NCBI RefSeq assembly: GCF_900109345.1
Contig: NZ_FNZN01000004.1
Location: forward strand, 476,482-540,481
Reading direction: 5' to 3'
Length of the DNA stretch: 64,000 nt
Origin: Maribacter orientalis
GTDB lineage: Bacteria; Bacteroidota; Bacteroidia; Flavobacteriales; Flavobacteriaceae
The notes beneath the pieces are model-generated. The model saw only the letters and a program-made list of their open reading frames with translations, had not been told where the DNA came from and ran no database searches. The number at the start of each line of letters is the position of its first letter. The first letter of the stretch is position 1. Both the position numbers and the translations under genes were made by a program. Below are positions 37,336-45,308 of the stretch, piece by piece.

Positions 37336-37343
37336 TACCTTTG
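37336..37343 (+). promoter_or_regulatory. -7 promoter element of the ClC gene
   Basis: TACCTTTG is an exact TAnnTTTG match 26 bases ahead of the ATG at 37370. Confidence 0.5.
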
Positions 37344-37369
37344 ACAACCATTACTGATTTGGTTTCAAA

Positions 37370-39154
37370 ATGCCCATTCAAAAAAACAAGATTTTAAGGC
37401 GAATTTATAAGTGGAGGTATAAACATATTTCCCAGAAGACGTTTATCTATATTTTAAGTGTTGCTGTTGGCCTTTTAGCTGGTTTGGCGGCGGTTACGTT
37501 AAAAAACATTACTTATTTTATTGAAGCATCGCTCGAGAAAGGAATTATCTTTTCTAGTAATCAGCTTTATTTCATTCTACCGATAGTCGGCCTTACCCTC
37601 GTATATCTTTATGTAAAGTATATCCATAAAGAAAAATTAAAACATGCGGTTTCATCCATTCTATTTTCATTGTCAAAAAACAAAGGGAATATTGACATAA
37701 AGCAAGTTTACACACAATTGATTATTGCGCCTTTAACAGTAGGTTTCGGTGGATCCGTTGGTTTATTGGGCCCAGCAGTAGCAACGGGCGCGGCAATTAG
37801 TTCAAACCTTGGAAAACTTTTTCATATTAATTCAAAAACGCGTTCCTTATTAATTGCATGTGCCTCTGCGGGTGCAATTTCGTCCATATTTCAATCGCCA
37901 ATTGCTGCCATAATTTTTGCTGTTGAGGTATTTAGTTTGGATCTCACCATGATTTCAATGCTACCCCTCTTACTGGCTTCTATCAGCGGTGTACTTACCT
38001 CCTACTTTTTTATGGGCAACGAGGTACTGTTCAATTTTACAATAACCGAATCTTTTGAAGTAAAAGACACTTTGTTCTATGTTCTGCTCGGCGTCGGTAC
38101 CGCTGTTGCATCTATCTATTTCACCAAAATGTACTTTGGTATTATTAACCTCTTTAAACCATTGAAAAGTCCGAAATACAGGCTTTTAGTCGGCGGACTT
38201 GCAATTGGTATTATGCTGTATATGATCCCTCCTTTATATGGTGAAGGTTTTGTGTTTATTAATAATCTGTTGATCGGCGATCACATTCAAGCTTTAGGTA
38301 AAACTCCATTTGATGCTTATATAAGTAACATCTGGGTCGTAATCGCTTTACTATTTGGCATAACCATCTTTAAAGCCGTAGCAATGACCACTACATTAGC
38401 GGCTGGTGGAGCCGGTGGTATTTTTATTCCAACAATGGTTATGGGCAGTGCTTTAGGTAATGTTGCTGCTAAAATCATAAATAATTCTGGATTAGGCTTC
38501 TCGGTATCTGAAAGTAATTTCACTTTAATAGGTATGGCAGGTCTTATTGCAGGTGTTCAGCATGCCCCACTTACGGCCATATTCCTCATCGCTGAAATAA
38601 CAGGGGGTTATACTCTTTTTGTACCCTTAATGATAACAGCATCTATCTCATATATTATTACAAAAAATACTATTGATTATACCATTTACACGAGAGAACT
38701 AGCAGAAAGTGGAGATCTTTTAACACACAACAAAGATCATGCAGTGCTTACCCTTATGGAATTGGATACGGTTATAGAGACAAATTTTAAGATTGTGAAC
38801 CCAGAAATGACATTAGGAGAAATGTTGCACGATTCCGTCGCAAAATCGACACGAAATATATTCCCAGTTGTTGATACAAACCATAAGTTTTTGGGTATAA
38901 TTCTATTAGATGATATTCGAGAATTTATGTTTGATACTAAATTGTATGCAACAACAAAGGTTGACTCTTTCACTCATAAAGCCCCAGACCATATATATTA
39001 TGGAAGGGACAGCATGCAGACAGTGATGCAAAAATTTCAGGATAGCGGTGCATGGAATCTTCCTGTAATTAAAGATGGGAAGTATATGGGGTTTGTGTCG
39101 AAATCTAAATTATTAACGGCATACAGAAGAGAACTAATAAAATTTACTAAGTAA
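37370..39154 (+). CDS. ClC-type chloride channel with C-terminal CBS pair
   Basis: This is a 594-residue membrane protein with the ClC fold across about residues 25-435 and two cytosolic CBS domains after that (about 450-590). The ClC blocks GFGGSVGLLGPAVATGAAI (about 126-144) and GAGGIFIPTMVMGSALG (about 345-361, the GxFxP site) are clear. In the first block the position of the gating glutamate (GREGP in E. coli ClC, usually GLEAP or GLEGP in this branch) is Leu133. Loss of that residue uncouples proton exchange in studied ClCs, so this is predicted to be a passive anion channel. Its last base overlaps the next start. Confidence 0.9.
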   Translation: MPIQKNKILRRIYKWRYKHISQKTFIYILSVAVGLLAGLAAVTLKNITYFIEASLEKGIIFSSNQLYFILPIVGLTLVYLYVKYIHKEKLKHAVSSILFSLSKNKGNIDIKQVYTQLIIAPLTVGFGGSVGLLGPAVATGAAISSNLGKLFHINSKTRSLLIACASAGAISSIFQSPIAAIIFAVEVFSLDLTMISMLPLLLASISGVLTSYFFMGNEVLFNFTITESFEVKDTLFYVLLGVGTAVASIYFTKMYFGIINLFKPLKSPKYRLLVGGLAIGIMLYMIPPLYGEGFVFINNLLIGDHIQALGKTPFDAYISNIWVVIALLFGITIFKAVAMTTTLAAGGAGGIFIPTMVMGSALGNVAAKIINNSGLGFSVSESNFTLIGMAGLIAGVQHAPLTAIFLIAEITGGYTLFVPLMITASISYIITKNTIDYTIYTRELAESGDLLTHNKDHAVLTLMELDTVIETNFKIVNPEMTLGEMLHDSVAKSTRNIFPVVDTNHKFLGIILLDDIREFMFDTKLYATTKVDSFTHKAPDHIYYGRDSMQTVMQKFQDSGAWNLPVIKDGKYMGFVSKSKLLTAYRRELIKFTK

Positions 39155-39420
39155 TGAAATATTTAATCACAGCAATTACTCTAATATCTATTGGGTTAAT
39201 CATCTACGGATTGAATCTAGACGGCGAACAAGAAGCAATGGCAAACAAATTTATAGGTTCTGGTACTTTAGGATTGTTTTTACTTGCGATGCCACTATTC
39301 TTAATTAAAGAAAGTAAGGGTAAAAAGTTTAAGGATTATATGTTAAACGATGAAAACGTTCGTAAAATGCAAGGGAAAAAACCTAGAAACACTGATAATC
39401 AAGATACTCCGTTAAATTAA
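39154..39420 (+). CDS. Small two-helix membrane protein
   Basis: This 88-residue protein starts in the TAATG overlap with the ClC gene, so it is translationally coupled to it. Two hydrophobic helices (about 3-21 and 34-51) are followed by a charged C-terminal tail (KESKGKKFKDYMLNDENVRKMQGKK). No family was recognised. The coupling suggests it works with the channel, but that is inference. Confidence 0.65.
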   Translation: MKYLITAITLISIGLIIYGLNLDGEQEAMANKFIGSGTLGLFLLAMPLFLIKESKGKKFKDYMLNDENVRKMQGKKPRNTDNQDTPLN

Positions 39421-39490
39421 TAATTCTATTTTCTTCCTATCAATACTAAAATATTGTAAATTAGAGTGTTAATATTTAAATTTTAATACA

Positions 39491-39682
39491 ATGATTGGCA
39501 CCGTCAAATTTTACAATGAATCTAAAGGCTTTGGGTTTATTACAAACGAAGAAACAGGAAAAGATATTTTTGTTCATGCCACCGCTTTACATGGAACAGA
39601 AATTAGAGAAGGCGATAAAGTGAGTTATGAAGAAGAAGAAGGAAGAAAAGGTACTGTAGCCGGACAGGTACAAGTACTATAA
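39491..39682 (+). CDS. Cold-shock-domain protein (CspA family)
   Basis: This is a 63-residue single OB-fold RNA-binding protein. RNP1 KGFGFI lies at 12-17 and RNP2 DIFVH at 25-29, with the usual GTVKFYNESKGFGFI opening. It is slightly shorter than the ~66-70 residues of E. coli CspA but matches the Bacteroidota form. It acts as an RNA chaperone and is followed by its own terminator. Confidence 0.93.
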   Translation: MIGTVKFYNESKGFGFITNEETGKDIFVHATALHGTEIREGDKVSYEEEEGRKGTVAGQVQVL

Positions 39683-39712
39683 ATATATTCTTTTTTGCTT
39701 AAAATCAATTTG

Positions 39713-39735
39713 ACCACGCAAATGCGTGGTTTTTT
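39713..39735 (+). terminator. Intrinsic terminator after the cold-shock gene
   Basis: ACCACGCA (39713-39720), loop AA, TGCGTGGT (39723-39730), then a T-run to 39735. Confidence 0.8.
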
Positions 39736-39752
39736 ATTTTAATACATAGAAA

Positions 39753-40196
39753 CTACTTTCTTTTTTTTTGAAAAAAATGTTGTAGCAACGAAGCAGCCTC
39801 ATTTTCGAGAATTCCCCCAATAATCTTTGTTTTTGGGTGCAATGTTGTTCCCATTACTCCACAACCACGTTCTACATCTGTAGCTCCATATACAATTTTA
39901 CCAATCTGGCTCCAGTATAAAGCGCCTGCACACATTTGGCAAGGCTCTAAGGTTACATATAGTGTACAATTTTTTAAATACTTTCCCCCCAGAAAATTAG
40001 CAGCTGATGTAATCGCTTGCATTTCTGCATGTGCCGTTACATCGTTCAATTTTTCAGTAAGGTTATGTGCCCTTGCAATAATTCGGTCTTGCACAACAAT
40101 TACAGCACCTACTGGTACTTCACCGGCTTCTAAAGCATATTCTGCTTCTTGAAGTGCCTTTTTCATAAAATAAGCATCATCATAAGGTAAAACCAT
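39753..40196 (-). CDS. tadA: tRNA adenosine(34) deaminase
   Basis: This is a 147-residue cytidine-deaminase-fold enzyme. The zinc and catalytic motifs are HAE at 56-58 and PCQMC at 85-89, within the TadA-type contexts NDVTAHAEMQAI and TLEPCQMCAGAL. TadA converts A34 of tRNA-Arg(ACG) to inosine. It is divergent from dxs, with back-to-back -7 elements in a 64-base gap. Confidence 0.93.
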   Translation of the reverse strand: MVLPYDDAYFMKKALQEAEYALEAGEVPVGAVIVVQDRIIARAHNLTEKLNDVTAHAEMQAITSAANFLGGKYLKNCTLYVTLEPCQMCAGALYWSQIGKIVYGATDVERGCGVMGTTLHPKTKIIGGILENEAASLLQHFFQKKRK

Positions 40197-40201
40197 AGCC
40201 T

Positions 40202-40209
40202 CAAAAATA
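40202..40209 (-). promoter_or_regulatory. -7 promoter element of tadA
   Basis: The minus strand reads TATTTTTG, exact TAnnTTTG, five bases from the tadA ATG, so the message would be nearly leaderless. Confidence 0.4.
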
Positions 40210-40232
40210 CAATAGTTTCATTTTTAAAAAAG

Positions 40233-40240
40233 TATTTTTG
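40233..40240 (+). promoter_or_regulatory. -7 promoter element of dxs
   Basis: TATTTTTG is an exact TAnnTTTG match 20 bases before the dxs TTG start. Confidence 0.45.
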
Positions 40241-40260
40241 TTGTCCATTACAAATGTAAT

Positions 40261-42027
40261 TTGACAGCAATTCTAGAACATATTAATACTCCTCAAGACC
40301 TCAGAACTTTAAACCCTAAAGATTTAGAGCAATTGACTATTGAACTTCGTGAATTCATCATAGACATCGTTTCGGCAAAAGAAGGTCACTTAGGCGCAAG
40401 CCTAGGGGTTGTAGAGTTAACAATTGCCCTTCATTATGTATTCAATACACCAATAGACAAATTAATTTGGGATGTAGGCCATCAAGCTTACGGGCACAAA
40501 ATACTTACCGGCCGAAAATCCATATTTGAAACCAATAGACAATTTGGTGGTATAAGTGGATTTCCGAAAATGGAAGAAAGTATTTATGATGCCTTTGGTA
40601 CCGGTCACAGTTCTACTTCTATCTCAGCACTTTTGGGCATGGCGCTTTCAGCTCAATTACAAGGAAATATTCATAGACAACATATTGCTGTTATTGGCGA
40701 CGCATCTATTGCTAGCGGTATGGCTTTTGAAGGGTTAAACCATGCCGGGGTAACCAATGCCAATATATTGATAGTCTTAAATGATAACGCCATGGGAATA
40801 GATCCCAGTGTTGGTGCTTTAAAAAAATACCTGACTAATGTAAAAACAGGAACCGCGAAAGAAGAAAACATTTTCGAATGTCTCAATTTTCATTACACTG
40901 GGCCCATTGATGGCCATAACCTGCCCATATTAGTAAAAGAATTAGAACGCTTAAAAAAGATAGAAGGTCCAAAATTATTACATATAATTACTACCAAAGG
41001 AAAAGGACTTAAGAGCGCTGAAGAAAATCAAGTAGTTTATCATGCGCCAGGCAAGTTTAACAAGCAAACTGGTGAACTACAAAAAAAAGAACCTCAGCAA
41101 CAAGCTCCTAAATATCAAGATGTATTCGGAAAGACTTTGGTTGAATTGGCTTTGAAAAATGAAAAGATTGTAGGTATCACACCAGCGATGCCAACGGGTA
41201 GTTCTTTAAAATTCATGATGGATGCCTTACCAGAAAGAGCCTTTGATGTAGGAATAGCTGAACAACACGCTGTAACCATTGCCGCAGGTATGGCTGCTGA
41301 TGGTCTTATTCCATTTTGTAATATTTACTCTACATTTTTACAGCGAGCCTATGACCAGGTTATTCATGATGTAGCCATACAAAACCTGCCTGTAATTTTT
41401 TGCTTGGACCGAGCCGGATTGGTTGGTGAAGATGGGCCTACACATCATGGTGTTTTCGATATTGCCTACTTAAGGTGTATTCCAAATCTTATGGTTTTTT
41501 CGCCTTTAAACGAAATTGAATTAAGAAATATAATGTACACAGCGCAATTAGGGCTTAATCATCCTATTGCGATACGGTACCCAAGAGGAAGGGGTGGTAT
41601 TTTGAAATGGCAAAAACCCATGAGCCAAATGACCATAGGTAAGGGTGAACTTTTAAAAGAAGGTAGTAAAATTGCAATTCTTACGACGGGACCTATAGGA
41701 AATATGGCGGCGGAAATCAGTAATGAACTTGGGTCAAATTCAGGTATTGCGCATTATAATTTTCCCTTTATTAAACCTTTGGATGAAGAATTACTGACAA
41801 AAATAGTTCAAAAATTTGACCATATTATCACTATAGAAGATGGCTCTGCTATTGGTGGATTTGGTAGTGCCATATTAGAATTTTCAAATAATATTGGAAT
41901 CCATAAAATAATTAAGATATTTGGCATTCCTGATTTTTTTATTCCACACGGTGATACCGAAAGATTGTATAAAGAAGCAGGAATAGATAAGATGTCCGTA
42001 AAAAAATATGTACAACAATTTCTATGA
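40261..42027 (+). CDS. dxs: 1-deoxy-D-xylulose-5-phosphate synthase
   Basis: This is a 588-residue thiamine-diphosphate enzyme. The pyrimidine/TPP-binding half contains KEGHLGASLGVVELTIALHY and the metal site GDASIASGMAFEGLNHAG (about 144-161), with NDN. The transketolase-like half has DVGIAEQHAVTIAAGMA, including the catalytic Glu. It makes DXP from pyruvate and glyceraldehyde-3-phosphate, the first step of the MEP isoprenoid pathway, which feeds the prenyl synthase and carotenoid genes elsewhere in the window. No in-frame ATG lies near the start, and TTG 40261 fits the promoter and alignment. It is shorter than the ~620 residues of E. coli Dxs, as is usual in Bacteroidota. Confidence 0.95.
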   Translation: MTAILEHINTPQDLRTLNPKDLEQLTIELREFIIDIVSAKEGHLGASLGVVELTIALHYVFNTPIDKLIWDVGHQAYGHKILTGRKSIFETNRQFGGISGFPKMEESIYDAFGTGHSSTSISALLGMALSAQLQGNIHRQHIAVIGDASIASGMAFEGLNHAGVTNANILIVLNDNAMGIDPSVGALKKYLTNVKTGTAKEENIFECLNFHYTGPIDGHNLPILVKELERLKKIEGPKLLHIITTKGKGLKSAEENQVVYHAPGKFNKQTGELQKKEPQQQAPKYQDVFGKTLVELALKNEKIVGITPAMPTGSSLKFMMDALPERAFDVGIAEQHAVTIAAGMAADGLIPFCNIYSTFLQRAYDQVIHDVAIQNLPVIFCLDRAGLVGEDGPTHHGVFDIAYLRCIPNLMVFSPLNEIELRNIMYTAQLGLNHPIAIRYPRGRGGILKWQKPMSQMTIGKGELLKEGSKIAILTTGPIGNMAAEISNELGSNSGIAHYNFPFIKPLDEELLTKIVQKFDHIITIEDGSAIGGFGSAILEFSNNIGIHKIIKIFGIPDFFIPHGDTERLYKEAGIDKMSVKKYVQQFL

Positions 42028-43151
42028 AAAGAATACTTTCACAATCCATCAAGTTTATAGCCCCTTTACTTCTTTTAGTGTCATATTGGTCTTTCGGCCA
42101 AGATACAATTCCAGCACCTATTTTAGTAGATAGCATGGTAGTTGACAGCGTTGTTATTGACACCATTGTTATAAGAAGAACGGTAGACAAAATTTATTCT
42201 CCGAGAAAAGATGTCAATCTAAAAATTCCAAATATTGATTTTAGTAAGACTAAAACATTACAAAAAGGTTTTAGCAGGTTTAGAGTGCCATCTTTTTGGG
42301 AAACAGAAAATAGTTTTGGTATAAATGTTAGTGAGGTAGCTTTTGTTAATTGGAATGCTGGGGGTGATAATGCCGTTAGTGGTCTAGGCTTTTTGAAATT
42401 TGCTAGGAAATATAAATTCAGCAACTTTCAATGGGATAATAATTTAGAATTGCGCTATGGCCTAAATGCACAAGATGGACGAAAACTTAGAAAAACAGAA
42501 GATGTAATTCGTCTAAGTTCGAACCTAGGTTTTCGAAAAGATACCATCAGCAATTGGTTTTATTCCGTTCAGCTTAACTTTAACACCCAGTTTTCAAACG
42601 GTTATAAATATCCAGATAGGGATACTCCGATTTCAAGATTTATGGCTCCTGGTTACCTGTTATTCGGAGCAGGAACCTCATTTATAACCAAAGATCAAAA
42701 ATTCAATCTGTATTTATCTCCTCTTACACAAAAATCTACCTTTGTTTTAGATCAAGACTTGGCGGATAATGGTGCATTTGGTGTAAATGAGGCTATACTA
42801 GATGTTGATGGAAATATTTTAACTCCTGGTGAAAATCATCTACTAGAAATCGGTATACTTATCACAAATAATTTTAATTATAACGTTGCCGAAAACATTG
42901 AATTAAAAAGTAGGCTTAACCTATATACCGATTACATTAAAAGTTTTGGTAACATTGATGTAGATTGGGAACTGAACCTAAACATGAAGGTAAATAAGTT
43001 CATAAGCACCAGTTTAGGCACACAAATGATTTATGATGACGATATACTTTTTGATATTGTTAAAAATGACAACGGCACTATTTTAAACCCAGGTATACCC
43101 AAAATACAGTTCAAACAAATATTGGCAGTGGGTATTCTTTATGGTTTCTAA
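42024..43151 (+). CDS. DUF3078 secreted/outer-membrane protein
   Basis: This is a 375-residue protein with a signal peptide ending near YWSFGQ. The mature part is beta-rich with aromatic strand ends (SFGINVSEVAFVNWNAGGDNAVSGLGFLKFARKYKF is the family hallmark) and ends in a barrel-like LAVGILYGF. It overlaps dxs by four bases (ATGA), a gene order I associate with Flavobacteriia. The function is unknown. The stop overlaps that of the convergent dgt gene. Confidence 0.85.
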   Translation: MKRILSQSIKFIAPLLLLVSYWSFGQDTIPAPILVDSMVVDSVVIDTIVIRRTVDKIYSPRKDVNLKIPNIDFSKTKTLQKGFSRFRVPSFWETENSFGINVSEVAFVNWNAGGDNAVSGLGFLKFARKYKFSNFQWDNNLELRYGLNAQDGRKLRKTEDVIRLSSNLGFRKDTISNWFYSVQLNFNTQFSNGYKYPDRDTPISRFMAPGYLLFGAGTSFITKDQKFNLYLSPLTQKSTFVLDQDLADNGAFGVNEAILDVDGNILTPGENHLLEIGILITNNFNYNVAENIELKSRLNLYTDYIKSFGNIDVDWELNLNMKVNKFISTSLGTQMIYDDDILFDIVKNDNGTILNPGIPKIQFKQILAVGILYGF

Positions 43152-44491
43152 AGCTGCCTTCCTTTAATTTTATTGTGAATATGAACTGCTGCACTATCTG
43201 AAAGACTTGCAACATAACAGCACGTATTCAATAACATTTCATAAATTGATTTATCTGTTTGTTGGTAAAAACCTGGCAGGGTTCGTAACATTAGTTTGTG
43301 GTAGTTAGATGCCTTATTGTATTTTTTACCGATTAAAGCACCTATGTAAACATCAAGAATATCGGATATAATGGTATAGCCCGCAATCTCCTTTTCAACC
43401 ACTTCTTGAGATTGATATATTTTTTGAACACTTAGACTAATGATATCTTCAATCTGTGCCTTATAACCACTTTTGTCCATAAGAGATACTTCGAAGGTAC
43501 CATTCAAAATACTTTCTTCATTCTTAATAAAAATGGATACTGCATCTTGAATAAGCGTATTTATGGCTAAAGCACGTAAGTAGCTTAGCCTATCCTCCAT
43601 ATACTCCAAAGAATTATACTTATTGGTATTTATGGTATCTTTAACCAATTTAATCAAATATTCTAAAGCATAATCTTCAGATATCAATCCTAAATTGATT
43701 CCGTCTTCAAAATCAATAATGGTATAACAAATATCATCAGCCGCTTCAACTAAAAAAGTTAAGGGATGTCTACCGTACGATACCGTACCGTTATTACTTC
43801 TCGTTGGCAAACCTAAATCTTGAGCTACTTCCTCAAAAATATATTTCTCACTCTGAAAGAAGCCGAATTTTTTATCACAAATATGTTTCGAAGGTTTTTT
43901 CGGAAGCGATTCTTTTGGGTATTTCATGAAAGCACCCAACGTGGCATAACTTAATCGTAAACCTCCAGAAACTCCAGCCCTATCCTGGGTCATTAATCTA
44001 AACCCATTGGCATTACCTTCAAAATCTATAATATCTTGGTATTCAACTTCAGAAAGTTCCTCTTTATATTTTAAACCGTTACCGGTCTTAAAATACTCAC
44101 CAATCGCTTTTTCACCACTGTGCCCAAAAGGCGGGTTACCAATATCATGAGCCAGTGCCGCTGCAGCAACAATAGCACCAATATCATTAAATTTATACCC
44201 ATGAACTTCCTTTAAATAAGGGTGCTTCTCTATAATTTTCTTACCAGCTAACCTACCCAAACTTCTGCCTACAACAGAAACTTCAAGACTATGAGTTAAT
44301 CTGGTATGAACAAAATCTGTCTTTGATAATGGTATTACTTGTGTTTTATCTTGCAAACTTCTAAAAGCTGAAGAAAAAATAATTCGATCGTAATCTACAT
44401 CGAACCCTAATCGGGTCTCATCCTGCTCGTTTCGCAAACGTTTATTCTTATCCCCTTGTCTGCGTAAAGAAAGTAATTGCTCCCAGTTCAT
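43148..44491 (-). CDS. dgt: Deoxyguanosinetriphosphate triphosphohydrolase
   Basis: This is a 447-residue HD-domain dNTPase. The metal-binding His/Asp set is visible: HTRLTHSLEVS near 62-72 and the HD pair H115-D116 in AHDIGNPPFGHSGEKA. The length and C-terminal helical region match the Dgt family, which splits dGTP (and often other dNTPs) into nucleoside and triphosphate. It is convergent with the DUF3078 gene, sharing four bases. Confidence 0.92.
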   Translation of the reverse strand: MNWEQLLSLRRQGDKNKRLRNEQDETRLGFDVDYDRIIFSSAFRSLQDKTQVIPLSKTDFVHTRLTHSLEVSVVGRSLGRLAGKKIIEKHPYLKEVHGYKFNDIGAIVAAAALAHDIGNPPFGHSGEKAIGEYFKTGNGLKYKEELSEVEYQDIIDFEGNANGFRLMTQDRAGVSGGLRLSYATLGAFMKYPKESLPKKPSKHICDKKFGFFQSEKYIFEEVAQDLGLPTRSNNGTVSYGRHPLTFLVEAADDICYTIIDFEDGINLGLISEDYALEYLIKLVKDTINTNKYNSLEYMEDRLSYLRALAINTLIQDAVSIFIKNEESILNGTFEVSLMDKSGYKAQIEDIISLSVQKIYQSQEVVEKEIAGYTIISDILDVYIGALIGKKYNKASNYHKLMLRTLPGFYQQTDKSIYEMLLNTCCYVASLSDSAAVHIHNKIKGRQL

Positions 44492-44581
44492 GCTATTAAA
44501 TTTTAGAAGACCGCAAGATACATTTTTGATTTTTCAAAGTGAGAAGTTATACAGTTTTTGGAAATTACAATGCGTAATTCT

Positions 44582-44647
44582 TAACCTTTAAAACATACAT
44601 TAATAATCCTTAGATAACCTTAACTTAACCTTAGCGCATTTTCTTTG
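44582..44647 (+). promoter_or_regulatory. 11-bp-periodic TAACCTTA array and promoter (Pho-box-like), copy 1
   Basis: TAACCTTA occurs at 44615-44622 and 44626-44633, exactly 11 bp apart. TAATCCTT at 44604 is one period upstream and TAACCTTT at 44582 is three periods upstream. A 7/8 -7 element TTTCTTTG lies at 44640-44647, with the first perfect repeat starting 25 bases before it. The same double repeat, with one copy at the same distance from the -7, precedes the nearby phosphate transporter. Confidence 0.55.
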
Positions 44648-44668
44648 CAAAAGAAAATAACCCAGTTG

Positions 44669-45067
44669 ATGAAAAAAATATTTTTTCTATTCATAGTAAG
44701 CATTTGTTCTTTTTCCTTTGCACAGGAAACTAGTTCTATTAGAGGTAAAATTTTAGATGGCGAATTATTTAATGAGCCATTAATCATGGCTTCGATTTCT
44801 ATAAACGACACACCTATTATTACACACACTAACTTTCGTGGTAATTTTGAATTCACAGATGTCGTACCTGGCTCACACGAAATTAAAATTCAATTTCTAG
44901 GTTACGAATCCGTCCAATTTATTGTAGACATTAAAGCTGGTGAAGAGATAGAAATTCTTGAAACCCTTTACGCAAAAACGCTTGCACTGCCATCTTTTTC
45001 AAAAGTAAGTTCAATAAGCGATGTATCGATGAGCAAATTAGAATTGTCTGCCAACAAAAGCAGATAA
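44669..45067 (+). CDS. Small secreted CarboxypepD_reg-like protein
   Basis: This is a 132-residue protein. The signal peptide MKKIFFLFIVSICSFSFAQ is followed by a single carboxypeptidase-regulatory-like beta-sandwich (SSIRGKILDGELFNEPLIMASISIND, GNFEFTDVVPGSHEIKIQFLGYESV) as found at the N terminus of TonB receptors. No plug or barrel follows. The frame is open from a TTG at 44645, but ATG 44669 gives the signal peptide. Its promoter shares the TAACCTTA repeats with the downstream phosphate transporter, hinting at co-regulation by phosphate. The role is unknown. Confidence 0.75.
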   Translation: MKKIFFLFIVSICSFSFAQETSSIRGKILDGELFNEPLIMASISINDTPIITHTNFRGNFEFTDVVPGSHEIKIQFLGYESVQFIVDIKAGEEIEILETLYAKTLALPSFSKVSSISDVSMSKLELSANKSR

Positions 45068-45245
45068 ATTTAGTTACAATAACTTCAGCATGTCAACAGT
45101 AAATTTCTTAAAAAGCCTTTAATTCAAAGTTTTTCTATTTGAACTAAACCATAATTTCAAAAAAGAAATTAGTATTTTCATCACCTCTTTAAAAGGACAC
45201 AAGAAATTAATGACTATTGCGGTAAAATGTACGAATATAACTTCA

Positions 45246-45289
45246 TAACCTTATTTTAACCTTAATGATAATTTATAACATCATTTTTG
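45246..45289 (+). promoter_or_regulatory. 11-bp-periodic TAACCTTA array and promoter (Pho-box-like), copy 2
   Basis: TAACCTTA at 45246-45253 and 45257-45264, again 11 bp apart, precede a 7/8 -7 element CATTTTTG (45282-45289). The second repeat starts 25 bases before the -7, so it sits on the -33 region. This arrangement resembles PHO boxes that replace the -35 of phosphate-starvation promoters. The gene served is a phosphate transporter. Confidence 0.55.
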
Positions 45290-45308
45290 TTTCTTATTTA
45301 AATTTTTG

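Noticed and set aside
40671..40886. Minus-strand ORF within dxs
   Set aside because: Shadow of the dxs frame; no ribosome site or family resemblance.
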